From CAIXYX01 sp043806415 (lineage in GTDB: Archaea > Micrarchaeota > Micrarchaeia > Anstonellales > Anstonellaceae), in contig JAZDHB010000014.1 in NCBI GenBank assembly GCA_043806415.1, positions 1 to 22,489 on the forward strand: 22,489 nt of DNA. The letters run 5' to 3'. Under the pieces are notes generated by a model. It saw nothing but the letters and a program-made list of their open reading frames with translations, had not been told where the DNA came from and did no database searches. The position numbers were made by a program, and so were the translations under genes. This document shows, piece after piece, positions 6,409-13,079 of the stretch. Numbering within the stretch: position 1 is the stretch's first letter; each line of letters opens with the position of its first letter.

Positions 6409-6879
6409 TTACTGCTTCTTGGCCTTGGCCGGCTTCTTCTCCTTGGATTCGCCGCCTTCCTTAGGCTGCTCCTTCTTGGCGTGGAGCTCGGAGCCGGGGG
6501 AGGAGGCTTTGAGCTGGCAGGAGGCGCGCACCTTGTCGGCGATGGTCTTGACCATCTCGGAGGCGTTGCCGCTCTTCTCGATGGTGATCGCCGCGCACGG
6601 GACGGGCAGGCCGGCCGCGCCGCCCAGCTCCTTCTTGGTGGGGATGAATACGAACGGCACGCCCTTCTCCTGGCAGAGCACGGGCAGGTGCATGACCACT
6701 TCCTCGGGCTCGACGTCCTCGGCGATGAGCACCAGCTGGGCGCTTCCGGATTCGATGCCCTTGGTGCTCTCGTTGGCGCCCTTGCGAAGGCGCCCGGAGT
6801 CGTTGGCCACGGTCACAGCCTCGAGGGCCTTGACGATGACGTCTTTTGGAGTCTCGTACTTGACGTAACTCTTGGACAT
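6409..6879 (-). CDS. rpl7ae: 50S ribosomal protein L7Ae
   Basis: L7Ae binds kink-turn RNAs. It serves in the large ribosomal subunit, in C/D and H/ACA guide RNPs and in archaeal RNase P. The core shows RKGANESTKGIESG, LVLIAEDVEPEEVVMHLPVL and PFVFIPTKKELGGAAGLP, the family blocks that form the RNA-binding loop. The core ends near residue 125. The remaining 30 residues (Pro/Lys/Glu-rich) exceed the usual length of about 120. ATG 6879 follows GAGGTGAGCCA, a near-ideal ribosome site. It heads the cluster with S28e, L24e and NDK. Its leader of about 70 nt folds into two hairpins (6892-6907, 6926-6947). Archaeal L7Ae is known in some species to repress its own mRNA through a leader kink-turn, so autoregulation is plausible here. 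Confidence 0.97.
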   Translation of the reverse strand: MSKSYVKYETPKDVIVKALEAVTVANDSGRLRKGANESTKGIESGSAQLVLIAEDVEPEEVVMHLPVLCQEKGVPFVFIPTKKELGGAAGLPVPCAAITIEKSGNASEMVKTIADKVRASCQLKASSPGSELHAKKEQPKEGGESKEKKPAKAKKQ

Positions 6880-6891
6880 TGGCTCACCTCA

Positions 6892-6947
6892 CCGGCCCGA
6901 GGGCCGGCGTAATCATCGGTTCATCGCTGATCTAAGTTAGAATCAGC
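6892..6947 (-). promoter_or_regulatory. structured 5' leader of the L7Ae operon
   Basis: Read on minus, the leader opens with a hairpin at 6947-6926 (GCTGA.TCTA paired with TAGATCAGC, one bulge). It then passes through GATGAACCGATGATTACG and closes with CCGGCCC-TC-GGGCCGG at 6907-6892. TGAGGTGA, the ribosome site, abuts the second stem. Sheared-GA-type sequences (TGA, GAUGA) flank that stem, so a kink-turn is possible, but I could not draw a canonical one. Confidence 0.4.
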
Positions 6948-6970
6948 AGCAACTGATATGGAGACGCAGA

Positions 6971-6978
6971 AATATAAA
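6971..6978 (-). promoter_or_regulatory. TATA box of the L7Ae operon
   Basis: TTTATATT on minus is preceded by a purine-poor ACC. It predicts transcription start near 6949, just at the first leader hairpin and about 70 nt before ATG 6879. Confidence 0.65.
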
Positions 6979-7066
6979 GGTGCGCCAGAGAGGCGAAAGG
7001 AAAGCGGGAACGCCCAGGCAGGCCGCAAGAAAAATCCCAAGGACGCGAAAAAGCCGGATGGCGCGC

Positions 7067-8221
7067 CTACTTCCTGTTTTTGTACATCACGACGTACAGC
7101 TCGTCCAGCGCGAACCGCCCGCCGTCCGGATGGGACGGGCCGATGAAGGCCACGGGATAGGCGCCGTCCAGCCCTGCCCAATAGGTTACCGGCACGCAAA
7201 AAAATCCGACTGACGCGCCCTTGGGCAGCTGCGCGTGCAATGCGAGCGCGAGCCGGTCGGGGCCGGAGCCTTCCGTCCCGAGTTGGAGTTCGCCTTCCAC
7301 CAGGCCGGAAAGCCCGGCCGGAGCGTGCAGCCGGGCCACAAGCGCCCCGCCCTTCTTTACATAGTTGAAGGCATTGAGCACGAAAGCCAAGAGACCAGAG
7401 TCCGCCTCGTGCGAGACGAGGTTGAGGAGCACGATGTCCGCCGGATCGGGCGCGAAAGACATGTAGACGTTGAAGAATTCGTGCGGATGCGGCGCGCGGC
7501 CCTTGGTTGCCTTGGAATCGGCGGCCCGATTCACGGCCCCCGCTTCGCCGTCGCCCTCCCGGTAGGCGATGTAGGTCGCTCCCTGCACGAGGCAAACCTC
7601 GTAGACGTGGGGGCGGGACGGGAGCGAACGCCCGGGAGTAGCGGGAGCTTCCGACTCCCGGAAGCGCTCGCGAAGCTGCTTCTGCAACCGGCGGCCGATC
7701 TCGGCTCGGACGCGCTTGCCCTCCAGCGGGCCGACGTATCGCTCGCAAAGCGAATCCAGGGTGCGGCCCCGCGCCAGCACATAGGCGCCGTTCGGCGCGA
7801 AGAGCAGTTTTTCGTCCAGAAGCTTTTCCGTGTGGGCGAGGCGTTCGAAGAGAAGGCTTGAATGGCGGACCTTGGGGTCGGACGAAAAGAGGCGGGACGG
7901 GTCCCAGAAGCCGGACGGACGCCCGTCCGTTTCCTGGACCAGCAATGCCTTCTTGAACTTGCCCTCGGCCAGGAGGCCGGAGACGAGCGGCTCGATTTGA
8001 GCGCCCCAGGCCAGGAGGGATTTTGGTTTTTTGGGCTTGGAGAGGGCGGGCCGGACCAGGCGCAGGACCACGTCCTTGCAGGCGATGGCTTCGTTGCTGA
8101 GCCGGCAGGGGGCGCCGGCTTCGAGCATCCGCTGCTCGAAAGAACGGATATGGTCTGCGGGAATCTTGCGCGCCCGGACCGGGAGGCGGGCCCATGAAGG
8201 CAAAGAAGCCGTCTGGATCAT
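7067..8221 (-). CDS. hypothetical protein, possible Rossmann methyltransferase-like C-terminal half
   Basis: I cannot assign this 384-residue protein to a family. The N-terminal half is basic and contains WARLPVRARKIPADHIRSFE and LFAPNGAYVLARGRTLDSL. The middle (about residues 180-250) is charged and Pro/Ser-rich. The C-terminal half has PADIVLLNLVSHEADSG followed by FVLNAFNYVKKGGALVARL, which resembles motifs IV-V of Rossmann methyltransferases such as FtsJ, where a lysine-glycine-glycine turn leads into a core strand. No clear SAM-binding glycine loop is visible, so this is weak. ATG 8221 is chosen over upstream starts because TTTATAAAT at 8243-8251 lies 26 bp before it, implying a leaderless mRNA; the extra upstream codons would lie before the transcription start. 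Confidence 0.72.
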   Translation of the reverse strand: MIQTASLPSWARLPVRARKIPADHIRSFEQRMLEAGAPCRLSNEAIACKDVVLRLVRPALSKPKKPKSLLAWGAQIEPLVSGLLAEGKFKKALLVQETDGRPSGFWDPSRLFSSDPKVRHSSLLFERLAHTEKLLDEKLLFAPNGAYVLARGRTLDSLCERYVGPLEGKRVRAEIGRRLQKQLRERFRESEAPATPGRSLPSRPHVYEVCLVQGATYIAYREGDGEAGAVNRAADSKATKGRAPHPHEFFNVYMSFAPDPADIVLLNLVSHEADSGLLAFVLNAFNYVKKGGALVARLHAPAGLSGLVEGELQLGTEGSGPDRLALALHAQLPKGASVGFFCVPVTYWAGLDGAYPVAFIGPSHPDGGRFALDELYVVMYKNRK

Positions 8222-8242
8222 GGATGGGATGATGGTTTTAGA

Positions 8243-8251
8243 ATTTATAAA
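8243..8251 (-). promoter_or_regulatory. TATA box, leaderless promoter
   Basis: TTTATAAAT is centred 26 bp upstream of ATG 8221, so transcription should begin at or beside the start codon. Confidence 0.65.
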
Positions 8252-8270
8252 ACCGTGAGAGGATAAGAAG

Positions 8271-8314
8271 GGGCTTCGCATAACGCGGACTTTGTCGGGC
8301 TTCGCATAACGCGG
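8271..8314. repeat. two direct 18-bp repeats downstream of TBP
   Basis: GGGCTTCGCATAACGCGG occurs at 8271-8288 and 8297-8314, a 26-bp period. A further inverted piece, TTGCGAAGC, lies near 8333-8341 and can pair with the second copy's GCTTCGCA. The repeats lie between the TBP stop and the next promoter, so they may form the TBP mRNA 3' end. Confidence 0.7.
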
Positions 8315-8341
8315 GCGTCGTAGCTCCGGCCTTTGCGAAGC

Positions 8342-8923
8342 TCACTTGCTTTCCTTGAGCGGCGAGGCGTACTGCTCCATGGTCTTGGCCGTCAGGTTGA
8401 GGGCCGCCTGCACTTCCTTCTCGGATTTGCATCCTGTGCAGATGATCTTGCCGTTCTTGAAGAGCAGGAGGCTGGATTTGGGGGTTTTTATCTTGTAGAT
8501 GGCGCCGGGGAACTGCTCGGGCTCGTATTCCACGTCGTCCACCTTGGAGGCGATGGCATAGAGGTCCAGCTCCACCTTGAAATTGGCGGACGCGACGATG
8601 TTCTCGATGCGGAACGTGGGCTTGCCGCTTTTGCGCGGGTGTTTGGCGTACAGCAGCAGCATCTTCTGGGTCTTCTCGATGGCCGCCTGCACTTCCTTCT
8701 CGGATTTGCATCCCGTGCAGATGATCTTGCCGTTCTTGAAGAGCAGGAGGCTGGATTTGGGCTCCTTCATCTTGAAAATGGCGCCGGGGAACTGTTCGGG
8801 CTCGTATTCCACGTCATGCACTTTATAAGCGATGGAATAGAGGTCAAGGTCAAGCTCGAGGTTGGCGGACGCGACGATGTTCTCGATGCGGAACGTCGGC
8901 TTCCCAATCAGGTTTTTTGACAC
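8342..8923 (-). CDS. tbp: TATA-box-binding protein (TBP)
   Basis: TBP binds the TATA box and, with TFB, recruits archaeal RNA polymerase. The 193-residue product has the usual saddle of two repeats, G7 to about 90 and G100 to about 183. Each has FRIENIVASA, EYEPEQFPGAI and LLLFKNGKIICTGCKSE. The intercalating phenylalanines are present in both (F45/F62 and F138/F155). GTG 8923 is chosen: GGTGG precedes it by 4 bases and the conserved region begins within 10 residues. The longer upstream frame has no family resemblance and crosses its promoter. Oddly, the two repeats are about 80% identical in protein and 79/80 identical over one DNA stretch, far above the 40% or so usual in TBPs. The usual acidic C-terminal tail is absent; it ends PLKESK. 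Confidence 0.97.
   Translation of the reverse strand: MSKNLIGKPTFRIENIVASANLELDLDLYSIAYKVHDVEYEPEQFPGAIFKMKEPKSSLLLFKNGKIICTGCKSEKEVQAAIEKTQKMLLLYAKHPRKSGKPTFRIENIVASANFKVELDLYAIASKVDDVEYEPEQFPGAIYKIKTPKSSLLLFKNGKIICTGCKSEKEVQAALNLTAKTMEQYASPLKESK
8402..8903 (-). repeat. internal 279-bp-offset duplication within tbp
   Basis: 8402-8624 and 8681-8903 align without gaps at an offset of exactly 279 bp (93 codons). Bases 8402-8481 and 8681-8760 differ at one position. 8502-8538 and 8781-8817 differ at two. The block around 8584-8616 is identical to 8863-8895. Divergent stretches lie between these blocks, giving a mosaic pattern. Confidence 0.9.
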
Positions 8924-8990
8924 ACGACCACCAACATCAACCGCGGAGGTTGAAAAGCGTTTATTAACCAACAGGAGATGCGAAGGTAAG

Positions 8991-9000
8991 CTTTTTAAAT
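8991..9000 (-). promoter_or_regulatory. TATA-like element upstream of tbp
   Basis: ATTTAAAAAG on minus predicts a start near 8970 and a leader of about 47 nt before GTG 8923. A second AT-rich element, GGTTAATAAACG (8959-8970), would give a leader of about 15 nt. On plus, TCTATATCC at 9048-9055 is the best candidate for the L21e gene. Confidence 0.45.
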
Positions 9001-9125
9001 GTCCGTTCCCCCAAGATTTCAGTAAAGGATGGCGCCGATCGGCAAGTTCTATATCCGAATAAATCCAGATGACGGCGCCGGGCCTTGAATTTTGCAAGAA
9101 ACTAGAACCATTTTTGGTGGATATT

Positions 9126-9401
9126 ATGAAACGTTCATTAGGGAAGATGTCCAAACGCACGCGCCTCCTGGGCGCGGCCAAACGGCGCCTGACGCCCAGC
9201 ACGCTCGTGCGCCGATACAATGAGGGCGACCTCGTCATCCTCGACCACCAGTCGCGGTACGAGGGCATGCCCCACCCGCGCTACCGGGGCCGCGTGGGCA
9301 CCATCCTCGCCGCGCGGGGGCGCTCCTACGAGATCGAGATCCGCGACGGCAACGCCATAAAGATGCTGGTCGTGCCCGGCGTGCACCTGCGCGCCAAGTA
9401 G
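9126..9401 (+). CDS. rpl21e: 50S ribosomal protein L21e
   Basis: This is an SH3-like barrel protein of the archaeal and eukaryotic large ribosomal subunit. The 91-residue product begins MKRSLGKMSKRTRLLGAAKR, matching the family's basic N-terminus. HPRYRGRVGTILAARGRSYEIEI carries the hallmark HxxYxGRxG block, and it ends IKMLVVPGVHLRAK. ATG 9126 is selected because GGTGG lies 6 bases upstream and the family starts here; the in-frame ATG 9069 has neither feature. It leads the L21e-rpo4-DUF655-ksgA order seen in many archaea and diverges from tbp. Confidence 0.96.
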   Translation: MKRSLGKMSKRTRLLGAAKRRLTPSTLVRRYNEGDLVILDHQSRYEGMPHPRYRGRVGTILAARGRSYEIEIRDGNAIKMLVVPGVHLRAK

Positions 9402-9444
9402 GGAACCGGAAAGTTCGCGGGACCCGAAAAAACGGGCGGTGAAG

Positions 9445-9459
9445 GCCCCGGCCCGGGGC
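9445..9459 (+). promoter_or_regulatory. intercistronic stem-loop between L21e and rpo4
   Basis: GCCCCG-GCC-CGGGGC forms a perfect 6-bp stem 20 bases before the rpo4 ATG and just upstream of its AGAGAGGATG ribosome-binding region. It may affect processing or relative expression of the two genes. Confidence 0.35.
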
Positions 9460-9478
9460 AGAGAGAGGATGTGATTTT

Positions 9479-10057
9479 ATGCTTGGCAAGAAAACCGAAA
9501 ATCCGCGCCCGGTCAGCCTGGCCGAGGTCAAGGCGATGCTGCTTGCGCGCGCGAGCGAACCGGACTTCGGCTACGAGCAGCAGCTTTCGCTGGATTACTC
9601 CAAGAAATTCTGCAAGCTTTCGCTGGAGGACGCCCGGGCGCTGAGCGCCGGCCTCTCCAAGATCGAGGCGCTCCTGCCGGACAGCGTGGCGAAGATCGTC
9701 GACATCCTGCCCGAGCACGCCCCGACCCTGCAGGCCATCCTGGCCAAGGAGAAGATCAGCCTGCCCGAGAAAGACCTCGAGAAAACGCTCGAGCTCGTGC
9801 ACGAGGCGCGCGCCAAGATGATCGTGATCGAAGAGATCAAGCCCGAGGCGGCGCAGACGGCTGAAGAGGGCGCGGCGGCCCCGCAAAGCCCGGCCCAGGC
9901 CGCGCCGCAAAAAGAGGAGAACGAGAAGCCGGCCAAGGAAAGCAAAGACGGGAAGGAAACGCCGGCCAAAGAGGAGAAGAAGGCCAAAGCGGACGATGCC
10001 AAAGGGGAAGAGAAGGGAGAGAAACCCCGGCGCAAGAAGAAAGAGAGCAAGGATTAA
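9479..10057 (+). CDS. rpo4: RNA polymerase subunit Rpo4 (RpoF) with long charged tail
   Basis: Rpo4 pairs with Rpo7 to form the stalk of archaeal RNA polymerase. The core (residues 1 to about 118) has PVSLAEVKAMLLARA, FGYEQQLSLDYSKKFCKLS and KIVDILPEHAPTLQAILAKE, the HRDC-like family blocks. Typical archaeal Rpo4 has about 110-120 residues. This one has 192 because of a tail of some 75 residues made mainly of Lys, Glu, Ala and Pro, ending PRRKKKESKD. The tail is probably disordered and could bind nucleic acid or partner proteins. ATG 9479 follows a purine-rich AGAGAGGATGTG. It sits between L21e and DUF655, the normal archaeal context. Confidence 0.95.
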   Translation: MLGKKTENPRPVSLAEVKAMLLARASEPDFGYEQQLSLDYSKKFCKLSLEDARALSAGLSKIEALLPDSVAKIVDILPEHAPTLQAILAKEKISLPEKDLEKTLELVHEARAKMIVIEEIKPEAAQTAEEGAAAPQSPAQAAPQKEENEKPAKESKDGKETPAKEEKKAKADDAKGEEKGEKPRRKKKESKD

Positions 10058-10100
10058 ATCCTTCCGGTAAGCAAATAGACGCTAAGTCTAGGGGATGCGC

Positions 10101-10670
10101 ATGGAACTGGAAGAGTACGGCTGGGTCATCGATTTTTTGCCTCGGGGGCGCTCGAACGAGCGGATGCCCGAACCGAGCGCCCAGCTGCTCGGCGAGCGCT
10201 ATTTCACCCTCTTTGAAGTGACGATCAAGCCCACGGTCAGCATCGCCTTCGGCCAGCGCATCTATCTGGGCAAGGGCGAGCGCGCCGAGGTGGACCGCAT
10301 CCGCAAGCGCATCGGCTACGAGGACCTCTCGGCCACCAGCCGCAACGAATTGAACGCGAACCTGGTCAAGATCGTCAATGCCAAGGAGGCGGAATTCATC
10401 AACTTCTTCAACAAGGCCGGGCCCCTGTCGGTGCGCCTGCACCAGCTCGAACTTCTGCACGGCATCGGCAAGAAGCACCTCGCGCAGATCCTCGCCGCGC
10501 GCGACGCGAAGCCCTTCGAGAACTTCGAGGACCTGCGCGCGCGCGTGCCGCTCCTCCCCGACCCGGTGTCGCTCGTGGCCGGCCGGATCCTCGAAGAGCT
10601 GTCGGGCAAGCCGCAGCACTACCTGTTCGTGCGCCCGCCCAGGCCAGGCGATTTGCACGAGCGATACTAG
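10101..10670 (+). CDS. DUF655 (COG1491) predicted nucleic-acid-binding protein
   Basis: This 189-residue protein belongs to the archaeal DUF655 family. It has an OB-like N-terminal part (EEYGWVIDFLPRGRSNER, FTLFEVTIKPTVSIAFGQRI, IYLGKGERAEVDRIRKRI) and a C-terminal helix-hairpin-helix (LELLHGIGKKHLAQILAARD, PFENFEDLRARV). The fold suggests RNA or DNA binding, and the fixed position between rpo4 and ksgA suggests a role in rRNA maturation or ribosome assembly; neither is proven. ATG 10101 is preferred to 10095 because AGGGG at 10090-10094 gives 6-base spacing. A GATTAAATCC element overlapping the rpo4 stop could be an internal promoter. Confidence 0.93.
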   Translation: MELEEYGWVIDFLPRGRSNERMPEPSAQLLGERYFTLFEVTIKPTVSIAFGQRIYLGKGERAEVDRIRKRIGYEDLSATSRNELNANLVKIVNAKEAEFINFFNKAGPLSVRLHQLELLHGIGKKHLAQILAARDAKPFENFEDLRARVPLLPDPVSLVAGRILEELSGKPQHYLFVRPPRPGDLHERY

Positions 10671-10819
10671 TTTTGGCAAGGGCCGCCCGGGGCGCGGCCG
10701 CAAGGCGGGGGCGCCCAGTCGCCAAGGCCGCGAGGAACGCGGCGCCCGGAATCCCGCCGGACGGGGCCGGCCTTACAACGGGCGGAACCGTCCGAGCCCA
10801 GAGCGGAGCAGGACAACGG

Positions 10820-11703
10820 ATGGAGCCCAGTGGAAACCCCATCGCCTCAAGAAGAAGCTCGGCCAGCATTTCATCACCGACCGGGGGATCCTCGCGATGG
10901 AAGCCGGGGCCCTGGACGCGCAGGGCCTGCGGGTGCTCGAGATCGGGGCCGGCGACGGGCGCCTGAGCCGGGAGGTGCTGCTCACCCGACCCGCCCATCT
11001 CACGCTGGTCGAGCCGGACGGCCGGTGGGCGGCCAGCCTGCAATCCGAATTCTCCAAGCGCAAGAACGTGCTCGTGCGTGCGCGCGACCTGCGCGACCTG
11101 CCGGACGAGTGGGGCGCGCAGGCGATCATCGGGAATATCCCGTACCAGCTGACCTCGGACATCATCCTGCGCCTCGGCCGGATGCAGGACTGGACGCGCG
11201 CCGTGCTGTGCATCCAGAAGGAAGTGGCCGAAAGGCTCGCGGCCGCGCCCGGCAGCGCGCATTATGGGAGGATGAGCGTGTTCGCCCAGCTGCATTTCGA
11301 GATGAAGACGCTCATGCCGGTGAGCCGGACCTCGTTCCACCCCGTGCCCAAGGTGGATTCGGCCGTCGTGCGCTTCGTCCCGAAGGCGGGGCGCGGGAGC
11401 CTCCCGCCGAACCTCGAGGAGGTGAGCGGCGCCCTCTTCTCGCACCGCCTGGCCAGCGTGCTCAACGCGCTCGTGCATTCGCGCCGCCTCTGGGGCTGGG
11501 AGAAGGAGGAGGCGCGAAAGAGGGGGAAGCTCCTTGAATGGGCGGACCGGAAGGTATTTACGCTAAGCCCGGATGAAGTGGTCCGGATTGCCCGTGAAAT
11601 CGCGCGGATGCGAGAAGATGGGAAAGAGGGACCGGAAGAAATGGCCGGGCGCGAAGCGCGCAAACAGGGGGGACCGGGGCAACGCCCCGTAGGAAGCGCA
11701 TAA
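10820..11703 (+). CDS. ksgA: 16S rRNA dimethyladenosine transferase KsgA, apparent 1-base frameshift near the start
   Basis: KsgA dimethylates two adjacent adenosines in the 3' hairpin of small-subunit rRNA using SAM. The frame shows KKKLGQHFITDRG, SAM motif I EIGAGDGRL, the catalytic NIPYQLTSDII, and FHPVPKVDSAVVRF. In the continuous frame no ATG, GTG or TTG lies between the DUF655 stop and the essential LGQHF motif. ATG 10820, with AGGA 6 bases upstream, opens the adjacent frame (MEPSGNP). Adding one C to the C4 run at 10837-10840 would join it exactly to HRLKKKLGQHF. Either one C is missing (assembly or real mutation), translation slips, or an unusual upstream start such as ATT 10651 adds an Arg/Gly-rich tail. 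The C-terminal 25 residues, after the usual end, are charged. Confidence 0.85.
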
Positions 11704-11719
11704 GAAAATTCAAAAACAG

Positions 11720-12127
11720 ATGGAAGCTGATGGCATGGCCACCCGATTCACGAACCTTGGGAATCCGAAAGCCGGGACGACCTCCTTTAAGGCGAAGCGG
11801 CGGGTCTCGCTCTTCCTTTCCATGGCCCGCTCCGAAATCGCGATGGTGTGCGCGCTGGTGCTCGTCTTCTGGAACCTGCACGGGACGGTGAGCGACACCC
11901 TGCTGGCGGGCGGCCTGATCATCGCCTTCGCCCTCGCCAGCCTCGCGATCCGCCAGAGCGCGGTGGCCCGGCGCGCGATATTCATCGGATCCGTCCTGGT
12001 CGCGGAGGTGCTGCTCGTGCTCAATCGGCCCATCCCCGAAATCCCGGCGGCCGGGATGGCGCTCGCGTTCGTGCTCGCGGATATTTTCCTCTTCGCCCGG
12101 ATGGCGGGCGAACCCGAAGAAGGATGA
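11720..12127 (+). CDS. small multi-pass membrane protein, unknown
   Basis: The 135-residue product has a soluble basic N-terminus of about 35 residues and then hydrophobic segments: about 38-54 (EIAMVCALVLVFWNLHG), 60-78 (LLAGGLIIAFALASLAI), 86-101 (AIFIGSVLVAEVLLVL) and 108-126 (AAGMALAFVLADIFLFAR). This makes four likely transmembrane helices with a short acidic C-terminus. I do not recognise a family. ATG 11720 is used; ATG 11735 (MATRFTN) is equally possible, with GGAAGC before it. It follows ksgA by 16 bases and is probably co-transcribed, then ends against a pyrimidine tract. Confidence 0.65.
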   Translation: MEADGMATRFTNLGNPKAGTTSFKAKRRVSLFLSMARSEIAMVCALVLVFWNLHGTVSDTLLAGGLIIAFALASLAIRQSAVARRAIFIGSVLVAEVLLVLNRPIPEIPAAGMALAFVLADIFLFARMAGEPEEG

Positions 12128-12160
12128 GAAGGACGAGAGGTCCTGTTCTTGCGCCTGCTC

Positions 12161-12226
12161 TTCGTTCTTGCTTTTTGTTTTTCGTTCTTGCTTTTGCCAT
12201 AGTTCTTTTTCGTTCTTGTTAACAAG
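12161..12226. terminator. repeated pyrimidine tract between convergent genes
   Basis: TTCGTTCTTGCTTTT occurs at 12161-12175 and 12181-12195 (20-bp period), and TTCGTTCTTG again at 12209-12218. The last copy runs into a perfect palindrome, CTTGTTAACAAG (12215-12226). Long T runs on plus fit termination of the ksgA/membrane-protein transcript. The space (12128-12228) separates convergent genes. Confidence 0.6.
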
Positions 12227-12228
12227 CC

Positions 12229-12981
12229 TTACGCCGATTTCCTCAGCGAGCGGGCGGCCTTCTTCTCTTCGCGCGCGGGCATGAGGGAAGGCAGCGCCTC
12301 CGCGGCCGGCTCGGCCTGCGCGCGCCCTTCGGCGCAGCGGAGCGCGCATTGGATCCCGCCCTGCTCGAAGGCGGCGTGCGCCTCGCCCAGCGGGCCGTCA
12401 TAGGCATAGCGCAGGGTGAGGGCCTGGCCCGCGTCCAGATGGCGGGCAGAAAGGCGCAGGGGCGGGTCAGCCCATTGAGGCCCGGCCGGATCCAGGATGG
12501 AGGCGTGCGATAAGGGCTGCTCGCCCGCGCGCAAGGTGACGGACACTTCGCTGCCGTGCCGCTCCTTGGTCAGCGTCGCGGGGCGTGCCTTGGGGGCCAC
12601 GAGCGTGGCATAGACCGCGAAGGCGGCCAGGGCGAGCAGGACGAGGAAGATGAGCATGAGAAGCGCCCACGTGAACGGCGGGAACAGGCTGTCTGAATCC
12701 GCAAAGCGCGCGCCGGCGCCCGGACCCGCGTCCTGAGGGATTTTCACCAGCACGCTGGCGCTCTCGTTGCCCACGAAGACGAGCCAGCGGCCGCCCACGG
12801 ACGCGTTGAGCGAGGCCTGTCCGTGCTCGAGCGCGATTTCCAGCTTCTTTCCGTCCGGCATCCGCACAAGGGCGGTCGCGTTTCCGGCCCCCTCGTCGAG
12901 GATAAAGAGCGTCTGACCCACCGAGGGCTGGTTGACCAGCAGGGAGGCGTGGGCGCCGGGGAATGCGAGGGCAACGAGCAT
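12229..12981 (-). CDS. exported single-pass membrane protein, unknown (start uncertain)
   Basis: The frame encodes an N-terminal hydrophobic export signal (FLALLMLVALAFPGAHA) and an extracytoplasmic domain of about 85 residues with potential N-glycosylation sites (NAT, NAS, NES). A transmembrane helix follows at about residues 104-128 (TWALLMLIFLVLLALAAFAV). A cytoplasmic domain with strand-rich sequence (LRLSARHLDAGQALTLRYAY) and a basic tail completes it. ATG 12981 starts in the middle of the hydrophobic signal and leaves it without its positive end (PGPCPRFL lies upstream). No ATG, GTG or TTG exists between there and the purC stop; the next ATG, 13191, lies well inside purC. A non-standard start such as ATT 13065 is possible. 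It is the third gene of the ubiA-purC strand and may share their transcript. Function unknown. Confidence 0.65.
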   Translation of the reverse strand: MLVALAFPGAHASLLVNQPSVGQTLFILDEGAGNATALVRMPDGKKLEIALEHGQASLNASVGGRWLVFVGNESASVLVKIPQDAGPGAGARFADSDSLFPPFTWALLMLIFLVLLALAAFAVYATLVAPKARPATLTKERHGSEVSVTLRAGEQPLSHASILDPAGPQWADPPLRLSARHLDAGQALTLRYAYDGPLGEAHAAFEQGGIQCALRCAEGRAQAEPAAEALPSLMPAREEKKAARSLRKSA

Positions 12982-13079
12982 GAGCAGGGCAAGGAAGCGC
13001 GGACACGGCCCCGGAGGGACGCGGATGCCCGGCGCGGGAATGCCCGGCGCGAACCCGGATGAAATCCTCGTCGTGGAAT

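Noticed and set aside
8402..8903. Reading the internal tbp repeats as a CRISPR-like or mobile repeat
   Set aside because: Both copies are in frame and correspond exactly to the two structural repeats of TBP.
8924..9268. Extension of the TBP frame to an ATG at 9268
   Set aside because: The extra 115 residues have no TBP similarity, cross the promoter region and overlap the L21e start. GTG 8923 with GGTGG fits the family.
10378..10819. ksgA starting at ATG 10378 inside the DUF655 gene
   Set aside because: This would overlap DUF655 by nearly 300 bases and give an Arg/Ser/Cys-rich product typical of an out-of-frame shadow.
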